This document shows positions 35,731 to 47,576 of a stretch of DNA of 64,000 bases, in pieces. The notes beneath the pieces were generated by a model. That model did not search any database. It was not told the DNA's origin and was given only the letters and a program-made list of their open reading frames with translations. The position numbers and the translations under genes are program-made. Position 1 is the first letter of the stretch; each line of letters opens with the position of its first letter. Source of the stretch: Hyposmocoma kahamanoa (Eukaryota > Arthropoda > Insecta > Lepidoptera > Cosmopterigidae); contig NW_020654422.1 in the NCBI RefSeq assembly GCF_003589595.1, forward strand, positions 9,739,155 to 9,803,154. Reading direction: 5' to 3'.

Positions 35731-36830
35731 TGGTATCACAAAATTCAATAATCTGTTTTAAGTCTTTTCACTGTAAAAACGTTTCTACTTAGGTAAAATA
35801 AGTAGAACGTCTAAAAAAATATTACAACATTTATTAATAGGAATTTAAAACATTCTTATCTCATAATATCTGGCTTGACAAGATTTTGAATACTGTTTGG
35901 TGGTTCGTCGCTTTTTGTTTTCAGAACGATGGCTGACATCCTGCCGTGTGTATCAGAAATCTAAATAGAGTGCCTATTTATTTAGATTTATGTAGTCTAG
36001 GTGCTACAATATAGTATTAATACATACTATATATCAAGTTAAGTTCAAATTGAGTTCTGAACATTGGAATAGGTTAAATTAATATGGAGCTATTTCCGGA
36101 TGTCACACATTATCCAAGATGTATCAGCACAATGCAACAGTATATCTCGCGAGTTCAATTAAGGCAGGTGTGAACATCGCCGAGATCACAAACGTTCCCA
36201 TATCACCGCGGTTACTCGCTAAACTATATTCATTTGTTCTTGTTTGCTGTACTCTATTTGTATACTAAAGTTCCACGAAGAATATGGATTAATTTGCGAT
36301 AAATCATATAACACGTTACACAAATATAAAAGTTTTCCAATGGATCGCAGTTTTATTTTTGGTTGTATTGTCTAAATACCTACAAAAGTATTATACCCTT
36401 GTATTTTTTTAAATTATATCAATAAAATATACAAAATTTGCGTAATAACGTCATCAGTACTATGTGCTTTACATTGTGGACATTTCTTCAAAGTCACAAT
36501 TATCTGTGTCCAGCACTAAACTCCACTTATTTGTCAAAACAAAAATTTTAAAAATGAGTGTATAGTGCTGGTCGAAAGCTATTTGGAGAGCTTAAAATCT
36601 TCCCAATAAACCTTTCGGACTTAGAGAAAAACGATCCGAAATACCTGAAAATCTGACAACCGTGGCGTGTCCCGAAAGCAGAATCCAACACAGAGTGTCA
36701 TTTTTCTCAAAATTGAAGCCGTATATATGAATATACGACTTTAGTTCACGTATAATAAATTAGATGACAGTACAATCTGAATTTCACAATAAACTAGACA
36801 ATAGTTTCATCGCAATACCTAGTTTACTCT
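35731..36830. other. Intergenic DNA
   Basis: AT-rich, no gene or clear repeat recognised. Confidence 0.45.
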
Positions 36831-36835
36831 GCGTT

Positions 36836-37340
36836 AGGGCGCGTTCCCACTATGTCGTGACGACAGATTGTCGTGCAGTTTACAGTGTTGTGGCTTGTAT
36901 ATTTAAATGAAGTTGTTCACATATTAACTATAATTAACACGATTAACTGTCGTTCACGATTTTTTATCGTTACAACGACAAACTGTCGTCACAGTGGGAA
37001 CAGCTAGAACGACAGTCGTCAGACGATAAAAAAACGTCACAATAAAAACGTGACGACAGATTGTCGCAGCTCCTATTGTCGTCACGTTTTATTTATCGCT
37101 GTCCGCACGTATTTTGCTCCCTGCCCTCCCCTCTCGTACCCCGCGCCCTCTGCTCGCTTCTGTTTGTTTTTAAATAAATTTGTGTAAAATTGTCGTCACG
37201 ATCTAGTGGGAACAGCTAGCCACGACAGTCGTTCAAAGATAAAAAATCGTCCACGAAAGATAGTCGTGATATGGGAACAGGCTAGCCACAACAGTCGTCT
37301 AACGATAATAAAACGTGACGACATGGTGGGAACGCGCCCT
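36836..37340. mobile_element. MITE with 27 bp TIRs and reiterated internal ends
   Basis: The termini AGGGCGCGTTCCCAC (36836) and GTGGGAACGCGCCCT (37326-37340) are inverted, and the similarity continues inward through ATGTCGT. Inside, GGGAACAGCTAG followed by an ACAGTCGTC and GATAAAA module recurs at about 36996 and 37209, with a variant at 37271. The interior thus looks built from repeated terminal modules. No transposase frame. No convincing target-site duplication. Confidence 0.8.
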
Positions 37341-39930
37341 CACAGGCTTCGACGTAAGACCGTGGCCTTGAATTCGGTGGATTTTATGCCACCGAACTCA
37401 GAAAAGCTTCCACCGAAGTCGGAAAAAACTGCCGTAGTAGCCATATTCTTTGAAAGGCAAGAATTTTTAACGTTTTTTTCATACAAATGTTTAGTTAATA
37501 TTTTGATTGATTTTCACAGCAAGTTTACATCTTGCTTCCCACAGAACATATACAAGGAAAATCAAAACAGAAAATAGTAATCAAGAAGTAATCAAGAAGA
37601 TGAAGGAACGTGCTGGAAAAGCAATGATAAAAAGCGATGTAATTATATATGAAAGGTTTAAAGAAAAAGATAGACAGCGGTAAGCGAAGAAAAAGCGGTA
37701 AGAAAAGATTTTGAAGTTGCATGTTTTATCTCGTTGTGTAAAAAAGTAATGAAAGATATTAATAATTAAAATATTGATTGCTTTTGTAGCTATAGATTGC
37801 GTATCTTCTTAATTGTTTTTTAAAGAGGTACGGAAACACTTTGTGTGATTGAAAAAAGGCTGAACAGCCAAACGGAAAATAGATTTTAATTAATAGTCGT
37901 AAGGTGAAATTTGTTTGCGTTATTCTTGTCGCTTTTTGTAGAAATATTAGTTTTTAAAGTTTGATTTAATAGTTAGTCATATTAGTGAATGTTTATGTAG
38001 ACTATTGAATGTTTTTATTGCCTTTTTTATAATATTTTATAGAAAAATTATGCCTGTTGTTAAATTATCCTGATTTCGGTGGTAGCTGAATTCGGTGGAT
38101 CAAATATTGTGTCATTAACTGTTAAGAATGTAACGGAATTTTATGTAAGTTTGAGTTCTTTTTCCTTCCTATTCTACGTTTTTCCTGAAATTAAGAAAGA
38201 ATCGACCACCGCAGTCAGAGAATTTAGCCTATCTTGAAGAAATGCCCTTATAATTAATACTTGTAGCGGGAAAAAATTGTAACAAACAAAAAATTCAACA
38301 GTTTTATTGAACACTTTGACATCATAGTTTTTCATGTATCCATAACAACACAAAAGCAATCAATGAGATTCATTAGTAATCCTCTTTTAATAACACTCCA
38401 TTAAACCAGTCAGTGCTTGGTCTCAGCAGCAGGCTTAACGATGACTTAACAACACGATGCGAGAGTAAATTGAGGTAACAATTTCCAAATTCCACATATA
38501 CTACGCAATCATATAAATTACACCGTTAGCTAAGAATAATGTAGGGACGGGCGGCACATCGGGCGTAAAGGTAAATTTACACAGTTCGTAACAAGTTAAC
38601 TTATTATGTCGTCACCCGTTGTGAGTGCGCGAAACGCGACTTATGACATTCCACTTGCCTCAGTGCCAATGTGAACTCTCTTCATCTAATTAAGACATGT
38701 TTACATTAAGTCTTTACAAGTCTACTCTTTAAGTAATGTTTATTATAAAATGATATCTCCATTCAACTTTGCAAAAAGCAAAAATGCCAAATAAAATGTA
38801 ATAAACTGAGTAGGTAAATAACACTGACGGCATTACACCCAAATAAAGAAATTAACTATAATTACATATTTAGAACGAGTGCTGTTATATACATAGTATG
38901 TTTAAAAAATCCCTACACATCTTAAAAATATATGCCTAAAGTAAGTACATTCATTACCTACATCTCAAACATGTTTGTAAACTTAATTTAAACTCGCAAT
39001 AAAGTTCTACTGCATAGGTAAGACACACGTAACCAGGGAAATTCTCAAATAAATCTGTAAACAAGAGGATTGTTGGTTAATTAAACATAATCTTGTTGGA
39101 GCTCTGTTATAAAGTGACACAGAGTTTCCCGATTGTAAATATTGGCGATAAAATGTAAACAATGTTATCTACAGGTGCATCAATTTATACAAAACAATAG
39201 AAAGCTACAATAAATTTATTTTAGACATTTTTCAATATACTATAATGTTATAGATACGTCCATGAAGACATCAGACTAAAAAATTCTTAGAATTTGAGTT
39301 TTAATTAGAACCTTAGAATAATAACGCATACAAACCTAGTCCGCACACGCCAAGTGAGGCAAATTGAAGCGCTCCCAATGGGCCTACACGAGCGGGCGGG
39401 CCTTCAGTGCTCAAGGTCAACTTGCACCGCGAACAGCTCCAAAATTTTAGCTAAAAATGACGAAATGTGCGGTAAATGAGTGTAAAAATACGTCAGACAA
39501 ACATAAAATAGATACTAACATCACATTCCACAAGGAAGTAACGCGTTTCAACTCGTATTTTTATATAAATATTCACTAAAACCGAAAATTAATTTCGTTG
39601 CAACAAGACACGAAAATGTTGCAAAGTAACGGATTTCTTTCTCCCAATTTTGCTATTCTGTTTCAAAATAATTATATTACGTAATTTTTTGAGAATAGGC
39701 AATATCCCGATGGCTGCAGATTTTTTTTTATTCTAATGTAAGTGTACATTTAACCTCCATTTCTGCAAGTTAAATGCGTACAAATGTTGTTTACAAAGAG
39801 CAACCCCTAGAGTTTCTTGCTCATACTTCTCGGGGGAATCTGCCTTACGAATGAGCGGTAGATTTAACCAATGTGACGATTTCTAGTGTAATAATGCTTA
39901 CTTATGAAATAAAGATTATTTTGATTTTGA
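37341..39930. other. Intergenic DNA
   Basis: No gene supported. GAATTCGGTGGA occurs near 37370 and near 38090, close to further TTCGGTGG-type motifs, so 37345-38215 may be one more element. 39876-39932 (AAATAAAGATTATTTTGATT) resembles a LINE 3' end and borders the 98 bp repeat array. Confidence 0.4.
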
Positions 39931-39931
39931 T

Positions 39932-40520
39932 TCTGGGTATCGTTTACGGGGTATATGGGGGAGCTCACTACGAATATAGCACTTATTTCTAAATCCAATA
40001 TGGCGGGCGCGATTTCTCGAATAATGGCAAGTTGGGTATGGTTTTTGAGATATTTGGGGGTGCTCATTACGAATATAGCACTTATTTGTAAATCCAAGAT
40101 GGCGGACACGATTTTTCAAAAAATGCTATATGGGTATCCTTTTCGAGATATTTGGGGAAGTTCAATACCAATATGGCACTCATTTCTAAATCCAAGATGG
40201 CAGACACGACAGTTCAAACAAAAGCAATATTCGTAATGAGCACCCCCAAATACCTCGAAAACGATACCCAACTTGCCATTTTTTGAAAAATCGTGCCCGC
40301 CATCTTGGATTTACAAATAGTGCCATATTCACATTGAGCATCCCCAAATACCTCGAAAAGGATACCCATATAGCATTTTTTTGAAAAATCGTGCCCGCCA
40401 TCTGGGATTTAGAAATTAGTGCCATATTTGTAATGAGCACCCCCAAATACCTCGAAAATGATACCCATATTGCATTTATTTGAAGAGTCGTGTCCGTCAT
40501 CGTGTATTCAGATATAAATG
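39932..40520. repeat. 98-99 bp repeat array that reverses orientation
   Basis: The landmark TGGGTAT occurs at 39934, 40033 and 40131 on the plus strand, and in reverse complement (ATACCCA) at 40264, 40362 and 40461: three direct units followed by three inverted ones. Each unit has ATTTGGGGGTGCTCA, a TATAGCACTTATTT-like core and AAATCCAAGATGGCGG. The two halves could form a long hairpin of about 290 bp per arm. Units differ by substitutions and small indels. Confidence 0.9.
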
Positions 40521-40569
40521 CCATTTCTAGTATAAGGATTATCAAAAATGAATTTTTGAAAATTCTTGT

Positions 40570-40720
40570 CACTTGACATTGTCGATCGACAGTAACGATC
40601 GACAAAACCGAGCATATCTGTAGGCACCTGATCGACATTGTCGATCGACAGTAACGATCGACAAAATCGAGCAAATCTGTAGGCACCTGATCGACAATGT
40701 TGGGCAAATCTGTAGGCACC
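40570..40720 (+). repeat. 59 bp tandem repeat, about 2.5 units
   Basis: GACATTG recurs at 40575 and 40634, and as GACAATG at 40693. Units contain the palindromic GTCGATCGAC, ACGATCGACAAAA and AAATCTGTAGGCACCTGATC. The third unit is shortened internally. Confidence 0.9.
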
Positions 40721-40724
40721 TTTA

Positions 40725-41229
40725 ACTTAATGGTGAGTTAAGCAAGATACAATTTCCCCACTTTTGAGGGAAATGTTATTCCATGGCATCATTATTTGTA
40801 TATTTGTGTGCGTGCCGACGAGCGTAGATACAAGTTGCTTACGCCTACATGAATTTGGTTTTTGCCTTACTTGTGACAGTTCGTTTGATATGAAACTATC
40901 ATTCTATGCGTTATTATTCTAAGATTAGAACAATATTTTATAAGATCATTGGAACAAAGTATTATACTCTTTTTGTGGGATAATCTTTTTAATAACGTTT
41001 AAAATATTTTCCTTAACATGAGTATGACAACTAATGTCATTAAATCAGTATTTTCCTTAGACTATGGAAACCAATTTCCATTCTCTAAGGTATTTTGGAA
41101 CAATTTTATGGATTTTTTAAATTGTATATTTTAGTAAATGTTTTACAACACACATAAACACAAGTAAACAGTAACGAAATACTGTTTACACTCTATGTGT
41201 TTTATACCCTTGACATACGTTTATATGGC
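40725..41229. other. 5' flank of coiled-coil gene 2
   Basis: AT-rich, no repeat recognised. It should hold the promoter, but no core element stands out. Confidence 0.4.
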
Positions 41230-43305
41230 ATGGCGAAAGATGTTATTCCAAATAAATCGCAATCAAAGCAAGGTGACAGATTATCTTGCACTTACGCTGG
41301 TATATATTTTGATGATGATGATGTAAATGTTGATAGTAAGAAAGCAAATACTAATGAAAAGCCGATTGTTGAAATATTGAGACAGCTGGATGATCTCTTT
41401 CCCGACTTGTGGCATTCACCCAGCGATATATTAGAAGAGTTCATAGAGTTAGAGCCACCTTACACGTCTAAGATTGTAAAAGGCAAAACCCATGAAGGTA
41501 TTTTGGAGATTGGAAAAGACGTATTAACAAAAGAACGTACCAAATTTGACAGTTTCGTTGACAGTCTAAAGGAAGAAGAAGACGCAGCATGGACTCATAT
41601 TAAAAATTACGAAAAGGAAGTTATCGAACAGAGAATTAAAGATAACTACGACAAAATATTTTTAGAGAAAAACCGCACGATGCAAAATGAAATATCAAGT
41701 TATTTTGAACAATCTTTGCAAGAACTGGAAGCCCACCTTAAAGATGAAGTAGAAATGGTTTCCATAAAAATCAATGCTGTCATCACAACCGATTTGAATA
41801 AACAAATACAGAAACGGCTGATAGAGCATAAGTCTTACGTAAACAATATATTGCAACAGAAGTATAAGATCGAAGTAAACAAATTAAAAACTTATTACAA
41901 ATTACTTTTGCACAATGAACAATGCAAAAGCAATATAGCAATTAATAAAGCACTCCACGATCGAAATGACGCTTTGAATGCGCTCCATAAAGAAATGGAA
42001 TCTAACAAGATTACTAGCACCATGTACGTCATGTGTATTGAAAGAAAGAAATGCAAAGTGAAACAGGTTCTTTTGGAAAATTACCACAATAAACAAATTA
42101 CACAGACTTTGAGAAAACTTCGAAAAAAACAAGAATTGCTGGAACCATATCTGGAGCAATCAATGTCAGAATTAAATTTGAAATGGCAAGAAAAGTTAAA
42201 GAAAATTATGAAATTATTTTTAAAGTTTATTAGTTTCTGCCTTAAATTGCTTCCAGAACAATCGACTTTTTTGTTGGATCTAGAAAAAATTGTTATCTTG
42301 CAGCTTAATGAAATCCAAAAGAATCCATTAAAGACTTCATCAGTACTTATTGATCGAGCAGAAGTCAATAATACATTTAAGTTTGTAAAATGTGAAAAAA
42401 ATGTGAATGTATGTAAAGGCGATCCTTTTGTGATCGAGACAGGACACTTACCTGAAATTAATAAACATGGCAGTCAAGATACATTATCGACTAACACTGA
42501 CTTACTATATGTAAGAGTACAAAGACAGTTCATTTATGCTAAATGTCAAAAAATTGAAGAAGTACGAAAATTGCTTGACTCTCAGCGATGGACGTGTAAG
42601 GAAGGAGTTATTTGTTCACCTAAGTCTGCAGCGTTGACAAACTCATCACCAGATTCGTCATTATCATCAACGGCACCTTCATCTACGATGATGACGTCAC
42701 CTCCAATACATTATTTGGACACTGATTTGTCCTCGAATGAATTCGGTTTCTATTCTGAAGATCTAAAGATATCTAAGTCTGCGAATGAGTCTCTCAGTTC
42801 ACACGAAGACCATGAGACATTTATAATACAAAATAATTCTTCTAACGAACAGTGCGGTAAAACTCCATCAAATGAAACGTATGTAATAGACAATTTTCAA
42901 CGTTTAGAAGACTGTCCCGGAAAGAGCTGTAAAAAATTGAACTGGAATTTGTTTTTTCCGAATGATTTTGATGAAGACAGTTACAGGAAGATTAACGCCA
43001 TACACGGTGAAAAGTTTTCCTATAAATCCAAATCTCCACCAAAGTCAATAAGCTCAAATATAATAGCTGATCCGTTACCATTTTCAGCAGCAACTTCTCA
43101 TTCAAATGTAGGAGCCCAATATTCAATAGAGGATCTAACTTCTGATAGTTCCCCAGTACAAAAGCAATGTTTTTGTTCTTGTGGACACTCGCCAATATAT
43201 TCCGAAACAGATATCAATAAATTATTGAATAAACGTAGAATGTCGATAATAAGATTAATTCAAGAACATCCAAATTTATTAAATATATTACCTGTTGAAC
43301 CATAA
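41230..43305 (+). CDS. Intronless coiled-coil protein, paralogue 2 (unidentified family)
   Basis: 691 residues from ATG 41230 to TAA 43303-43305. The frame is open upstream to 41197, but without an ATG; the chosen start also matches the N-terminal length of paralogue 1. The order of blocks is the same as in paralogue 1: an acidic N-terminus (FDDDDVNVD), SPSDILEEFIELEPPYTSK, HEGILEIG, a long helical region (about 100-345), FLKFISFCLKLLPEQ, LQLNEIQKNP, the strongly conserved VQRQFIYAKCQKIEEVRK (about 429-447), a Ser-rich linker, DCPGKSCKK (about 561) and a C-terminal helix (IIRLIQEHPNLLNIL). The linker is longer than in paralogue 1. The function is not recognised. AATAAA overlaps the stop (43305-43310), and a second one lies at 43488. 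Confidence 0.87.
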   Translation: MAKDVIPNKSQSKQGDRLSCTYAGIYFDDDDVNVDSKKANTNEKPIVEILRQLDDLFPDLWHSPSDILEEFIELEPPYTSKIVKGKTHEGILEIGKDVLTKERTKFDSFVDSLKEEEDAAWTHIKNYEKEVIEQRIKDNYDKIFLEKNRTMQNEISSYFEQSLQELEAHLKDEVEMVSIKINAVITTDLNKQIQKRLIEHKSYVNNILQQKYKIEVNKLKTYYKLLLHNEQCKSNIAINKALHDRNDALNALHKEMESNKITSTMYVMCIERKKCKVKQVLLENYHNKQITQTLRKLRKKQELLEPYLEQSMSELNLKWQEKLKKIMKLFLKFISFCLKLLPEQSTFLLDLEKIVILQLNEIQKNPLKTSSVLIDRAEVNNTFKFVKCEKNVNVCKGDPFVIETGHLPEINKHGSQDTLSTNTDLLYVRVQRQFIYAKCQKIEEVRKLLDSQRWTCKEGVICSPKSAALTNSSPDSSLSSTAPSSTMMTSPPIHYLDTDLSSNEFGFYSEDLKISKSANESLSSHEDHETFIIQNNSSNEQCGKTPSNETYVIDNFQRLEDCPGKSCKKLNWNLFFPNDFDEDSYRKINAIHGEKFSYKSKSPPKSISSNIIADPLPFSAATSHSNVGAQYSIEDLTSDSSPVQKQCFCSCGHSPIYSETDINKLLNKRRMSIIRLIQEHPNLLNILPVEP

Positions 43306-44541
43306 ATAAATTTACCTAAAACTAACCATTAATTATTATTTACTTAAAACCAGCTTGTTACTTCACTTTTCTTTATTTACATAAAGTCATAATTGATTAT
43401 ACGTGAATATATAATATATGAGGATTACTTCGGAAATTATTTTTTTACAGTAGTAATATTTGTTAGCATTGGCTTTGTCGTTTATTTAATAAAGTTAGTA
43501 GGTACCTACCTGCTTAGGTATTTGTTTAATATTTCGAATACTTGTCATCGAAATATTCTAATGTGCGACGAAGGTATTCACTGGAATAGGACAGTAAAAT
43601 GTCTTTAATATTTAGAATGCACAAGCCGTGGTGAGAGAGCTAGCGAAAGTCAACGTTGTTCGGATTTTATTATCACAGGGTAAAGTTAAACAGCGTTATG
43701 CTAACTTGACGTTTTGCCGTTCCATAATATTGTGTTAAGCGCCAGTTCCCGTGAAATCTGACACAACTGTAGTCTGAACAAACTTGCAGGCTTCACTTGT
43801 GAAGTTTATTCATCTTTCCACTTCGTTTGACTTTGGCCATGAATGAAGTCTTCGTTCAAAATTAGTTTTTTATTTGATTTATGTAAATCGTCTATAAAAT
43901 CCATGGGAATAGTATTTTGCGTTTTTGAATCAAAGAACTCGAATCAAAGTTTCATTGAAATTTTGGATATTCTGTGTATATTTTAACAAGCTATTGATGT
44001 GGCTGAAGCACGAGGTGGGCATTTGCTGTCAGGATATTGATTAAACACAGTGCTGCTAAAATTCAGTTCCACGCAAGAAGCACATTACACGTCTTGCCGT
44101 TTTGTGTTAAATACCCTTCGAGATTAAATATGTATCAAATTTTATACAAAATTACATGATCTGTAAATTTTGTATTAGCGTTGCAGTATTATCTACCTAA
44201 TATCCGTAACGATGATACACCGCCGGTTGCATATTGCTAGTAGCAACGTTGTTATCACAGTAACCAACAATGTAAACATACCACAGACGAAATTACACAA
44301 AATTACATTAAAAATCAATGTATAATGTAAAATATTCCTGATCTAATAAATTTCAAACCTTCATTGGAAGCGTAGGTGTTTTATCGGTACCCCGGCAACC
44401 AACTGACTAATAAACTAAGATAAAATATAACAGTGTACATACGCGCCACTACTTCTATCTAACGATAGTTCAATATTAAATCTAGTAGGCTTCACTTGCA
44501 ACATTTCAGGCGCTGCTATTATTACTTTCCTTCTCTTAACC
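43306..44541. other. Intergenic DNA
   Basis: No gene or clear repeat recognised. It separates coiled-coil gene 2 from the first spliced paralogue and must contain the latter's promoter. Confidence 0.45.
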
Positions 44542-47500
44542 ATGAACACGTTAAAAGGCTATGAATCAAGAAAACCACGTATATTAACGAAAGTGAAACA
44601 TTCTAAATATGAATGTGCCGAAGCATTGCACACAAATAAAATGTATTGGTCAAAGACATTCCAGGAGCTGGATAACAACAGTAAAACTCCGGTGAGTACA
44701 TCTGAAATAACATTTACATCATTGTGTTATTTCGTAAACGTTTGTACAGGCGTTAAGTCTTCCTTGTTCCCTCTAAATACTAATCAGAACTCACAGGACA
44801 TTTCAAACTGCAAATCCCGCTTCCATAATACTCATAAAACATTTCTGCATTTCTTATACAGTGTAGCAACTTCAGTGTGTGCTCCATGATGAACGTACGA
44901 AATTTCCTCTCAGGTGGACATATGACCCAGCCAGATGAAATAATAACAATTGGAACCTAGGAAATCCTACGTTCTTAAACTGTGTATCTAACTCCTAGAT
45001 GTAATAAATTGTAATCCGAATATTTCAAACTATAGAGCAGACTAGCATAGACCTATAAAGCCAACAATCATAAAATAAAACAAAAAAAATAAAATTATAA
45101 GTATAATAATAGTAATAATAATAACGCACATACTCAACATAGCCCCGCACTAGGGAAACCCTGTGTCGCGGGTGCCATGAACACACACATAGACAACCAC
45201 AAATTACACCCAAACTCACGAGAGAAATAAATGTAGGCCATACACATATTTCTCCCGGCCTGGCAATCGAACCCAGGACCTCTGCATGGCAGTCCGGCAT
45301 GGTAACCGTTCGGCCACGGAAGCAGTCAAATCATAAAACTATATTATTCGTAAAACTTAACTGCTATATTAGATTAGTTAAATCATATTTAATATATGTT
45401 ATAAACTCGAATTTCAGCATACAAGAATCAATTTATATAACTAAAAATTATTTATTTAATGAAAAGTAAACAAAAAGAATATAAATATCAATCACAACTG
45501 GTGGGTTGCGGTGGAACGGTTTTAAAATCTTCTTTTGGTTAACAATCATTTACTGTGCACCTAATTTGACAATTCAAGAGGTGCAACTACCCATCTACTT
45601 CGGAATACAATGTATTGGTGATGGTATTAGTGAATTTTAATTTTTGTCGTTGTCTTTGTATTTTGTAGACAGCGACAACGGAGAGCAAATTTTTATATGA
45701 GGTGCTTCCAAATCAACTATACAAGGAAGTGTGCGTTACCCTGAATATTCCTGTCATAGAACCAGAGGTCTTTGAACCAGAACAACCTGCAGGTAGACGT
45801 TTGCACTTTAAATTAAAAGCGGTTTATTAGTAACAGGACAATATTTATGAGGTAATTGATAATAAATACCATTAACATTGGATGAAGACAGCAACTTTTG
45901 TAACCACTGTTCAATGTTAAGTAAACGTTCTTATGTTTTAATTTAAAATATTGCTTCCAATTTTGATTTTACAGAGGAAAAACGTCGGTACATTAAGGAG
46001 CCATTGCTTTCATATAGGAAGACTCTCTACATAGATAGGGAGATGGATTCAGATACCGATGTCGAATATGAACCTAGGTAAGCTAATTAGGATTTACAAG
46101 GTTCGTGCTAAGTTTTTTAAAGGTATATAAGACTAAGTTACCAAACTATCTATAGCCTTTTTGGTTCAAGACAATTTCTTTATGTTGGGTTTTACATGTG
46201 CTTTCAAACTTTTAACCTCGCTGAACTCATTAATGCTCTGGCTACACCGAGGCGGCCGCGGAAACGTTCCGGGTGCGGGAATTTTTGTAATGTACGAGTT
46301 TATGTAAACGCTTCCGCGGCCGCCTCTATAGGGCCTGAGCATAGAATTTTTCAGTGACAAGGAAGAAGATACAAATGTTCACCGCGATCTGCTGAGGAAA
46401 CCTGAACGAGAACAAATTACGTGGAACACACACTATCTGAAGCCAGAAAGGGACGACGAGAAAAGCCTTGTCACAAAAGCCAATGACATTACTAATCGGG
46501 TATTTAAATATTTTTTAAAGATCTTAATCTAGTCAAATGTTGTGTGGTTATAAAAAATTAACGTGAACTGATGAAAAAAGAAAACTCTTTTCGTTTAGAT
46601 TGCCGTAGAGTTTTGTCAGTACATGAAAGAATTGGGTGGTGATCAACCATCGCAACTGTTTACACCAGAAGCCATTAGGGAGTTATTCCAGGTACATTTA
46701 ATGTAATACTTAGCATTTAGTAATGGAAATGCTTTAGTAAACAATTCCCGCGATTAACTAAGTTATTGTTCTGCCTACAGATTGAATACGACACTCCAAT
46801 ATCGCGAGGAGTTCGAGTTATTCCAAAGGAATTGCCATCTGTTATAGAGAAGATGGCTAATGTTACGGGACATCCTGAGGTAGCAATCGTAAGAGGTCAA
46901 TAATAATAGGAAAGTTAGGCCAGAGACAAAGCTTTTTTAACATCTCAATATTTCAGAAATCACAATACGCCGTGCTTGAGCGTGAAGTGACAAAAGATAT
47001 ACGGACTGAGCATCAACCAGATAAGATCCGGGGCTTCTACACTAGCCTGCCGAAAAAGGAGCAGTGGCACGCGCCGAGGAATGACACAGAGAACACGTGG
47101 CGATCGGCCAGACACGTTCCCAAGGACCTGGTCACGCTAAAGACTGTGTGGGAAGGAATCACAAAACTCAAGTATTTCATTGTCATTGATGTTTACGATA
47201 GTAACCTTTTAAAATTTAGAAAACACGACGACGATGTTGGATGTCTATCAACGTACCTTAACAAATCTCAAACTCTCTACACTGTGTTACAAATTTATAA
47301 CTTACAATTTGTTCGAAGTTATTAACACTTTTCATAACACTTACCTATAGGAGTGTACGAGAGTACTGCCGTTGGATGATCGACCATCCCGAACACCGTC
47401 GAGCTCCGTACCTCAGCAGCCTCGGCATGTTCGATCTGGCTGTGCTGGAGGCTCGTCACACTATGGAGTTGAATCTCCTCGACCTCAGCGCCCCACTCGC

Positions 47501-47576
47501 CTCACCCACAGATGCCCCTGCGCCTATAGACCAAATACGAAGAAAACTCTCTGAACTCGCTGAACCAACTACGTAA
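44542..47576 (+). CDS. Spliced paralogue A, 384 residues, eight exons (unidentified family)
   Basis: Exons: 44542-44691, 45669-45792, 45975-46077, 46355-46499, 46599-46691, 46781-46879, 46957-47171, 47351-47576. Every junction is AG/GT, and the phases close into one 1155-base frame ending at TAA 47574-47576. Recognisable blocks: a basic N-terminus; LYKEVCVTLNIPVIEPE (exon 2); an acidic DREMDSDTDVEYE; ITWNTHYLKPERDDEKSL (exon 4); IAVEFCQYMKELGGD and IRELFQIEYDTPISRGVRV (exons 5-6); a Trp/His-rich WHAPRNDTENTWRSARHVP (exon 7); and EYCRWMIDHPEHRRAPYL (exon 8). No signal peptide or membrane helix. It matches gene B exon by exon. The W-x-x-x-YLxP and EFC-x-W/Y order faintly recalls FAM47-type proteins; this is a weak, untested idea. 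ATTAAA lies at 47698. Soluble, probably intracellular. Confidence 0.82.
45108..45326 (-). repeat. SINE family 1, full copy (minus) in intron 1 of gene A
   Basis: Reverse-complement head (CCGTTCGGCCACGG; GGCAATCGAACCCAGG) and body (GCCCCGCACTAGGGAAACCC), with an (AAT)n-like tail at 45100-45120. Antisense to the host gene. Confidence 0.9.
46234..46341. mobile_element. Small MITE in intron 3 of gene A, abutting the exon 4 acceptor
   Basis: Ends TGCTCTGGC and GGCCTGAGCA are inverted repeats that extend inward through GAGGCGGCCGCGGAA with few differences (about 30 bp). It is about 108 bp long. The right end lies about 13 bases before the exon 4 start (46355), so the branch point and part of the acceptor region probably lie within or next to it. 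Confidence 0.8.

Noticed and set aside
37206..37577. 123-codon plus-strand open frame
   Set aside because: Its first part is the repeated interior of the 36836-37340 MITE; the rest has no recognisable motif.
40186..40719. 177-codon minus-strand open frame over the repeat array
   Set aside because: It simply reads through the 98 bp and 59 bp repeats; the repeated peptide reflects the DNA repeat.
41197..41229. Longer N-terminus of coiled-coil gene 2 beginning at 41197
   Set aside because: The codon at 41197 is GTG. The first in-frame ATG is 41230 and agrees with the N-terminal length of the paralogue.
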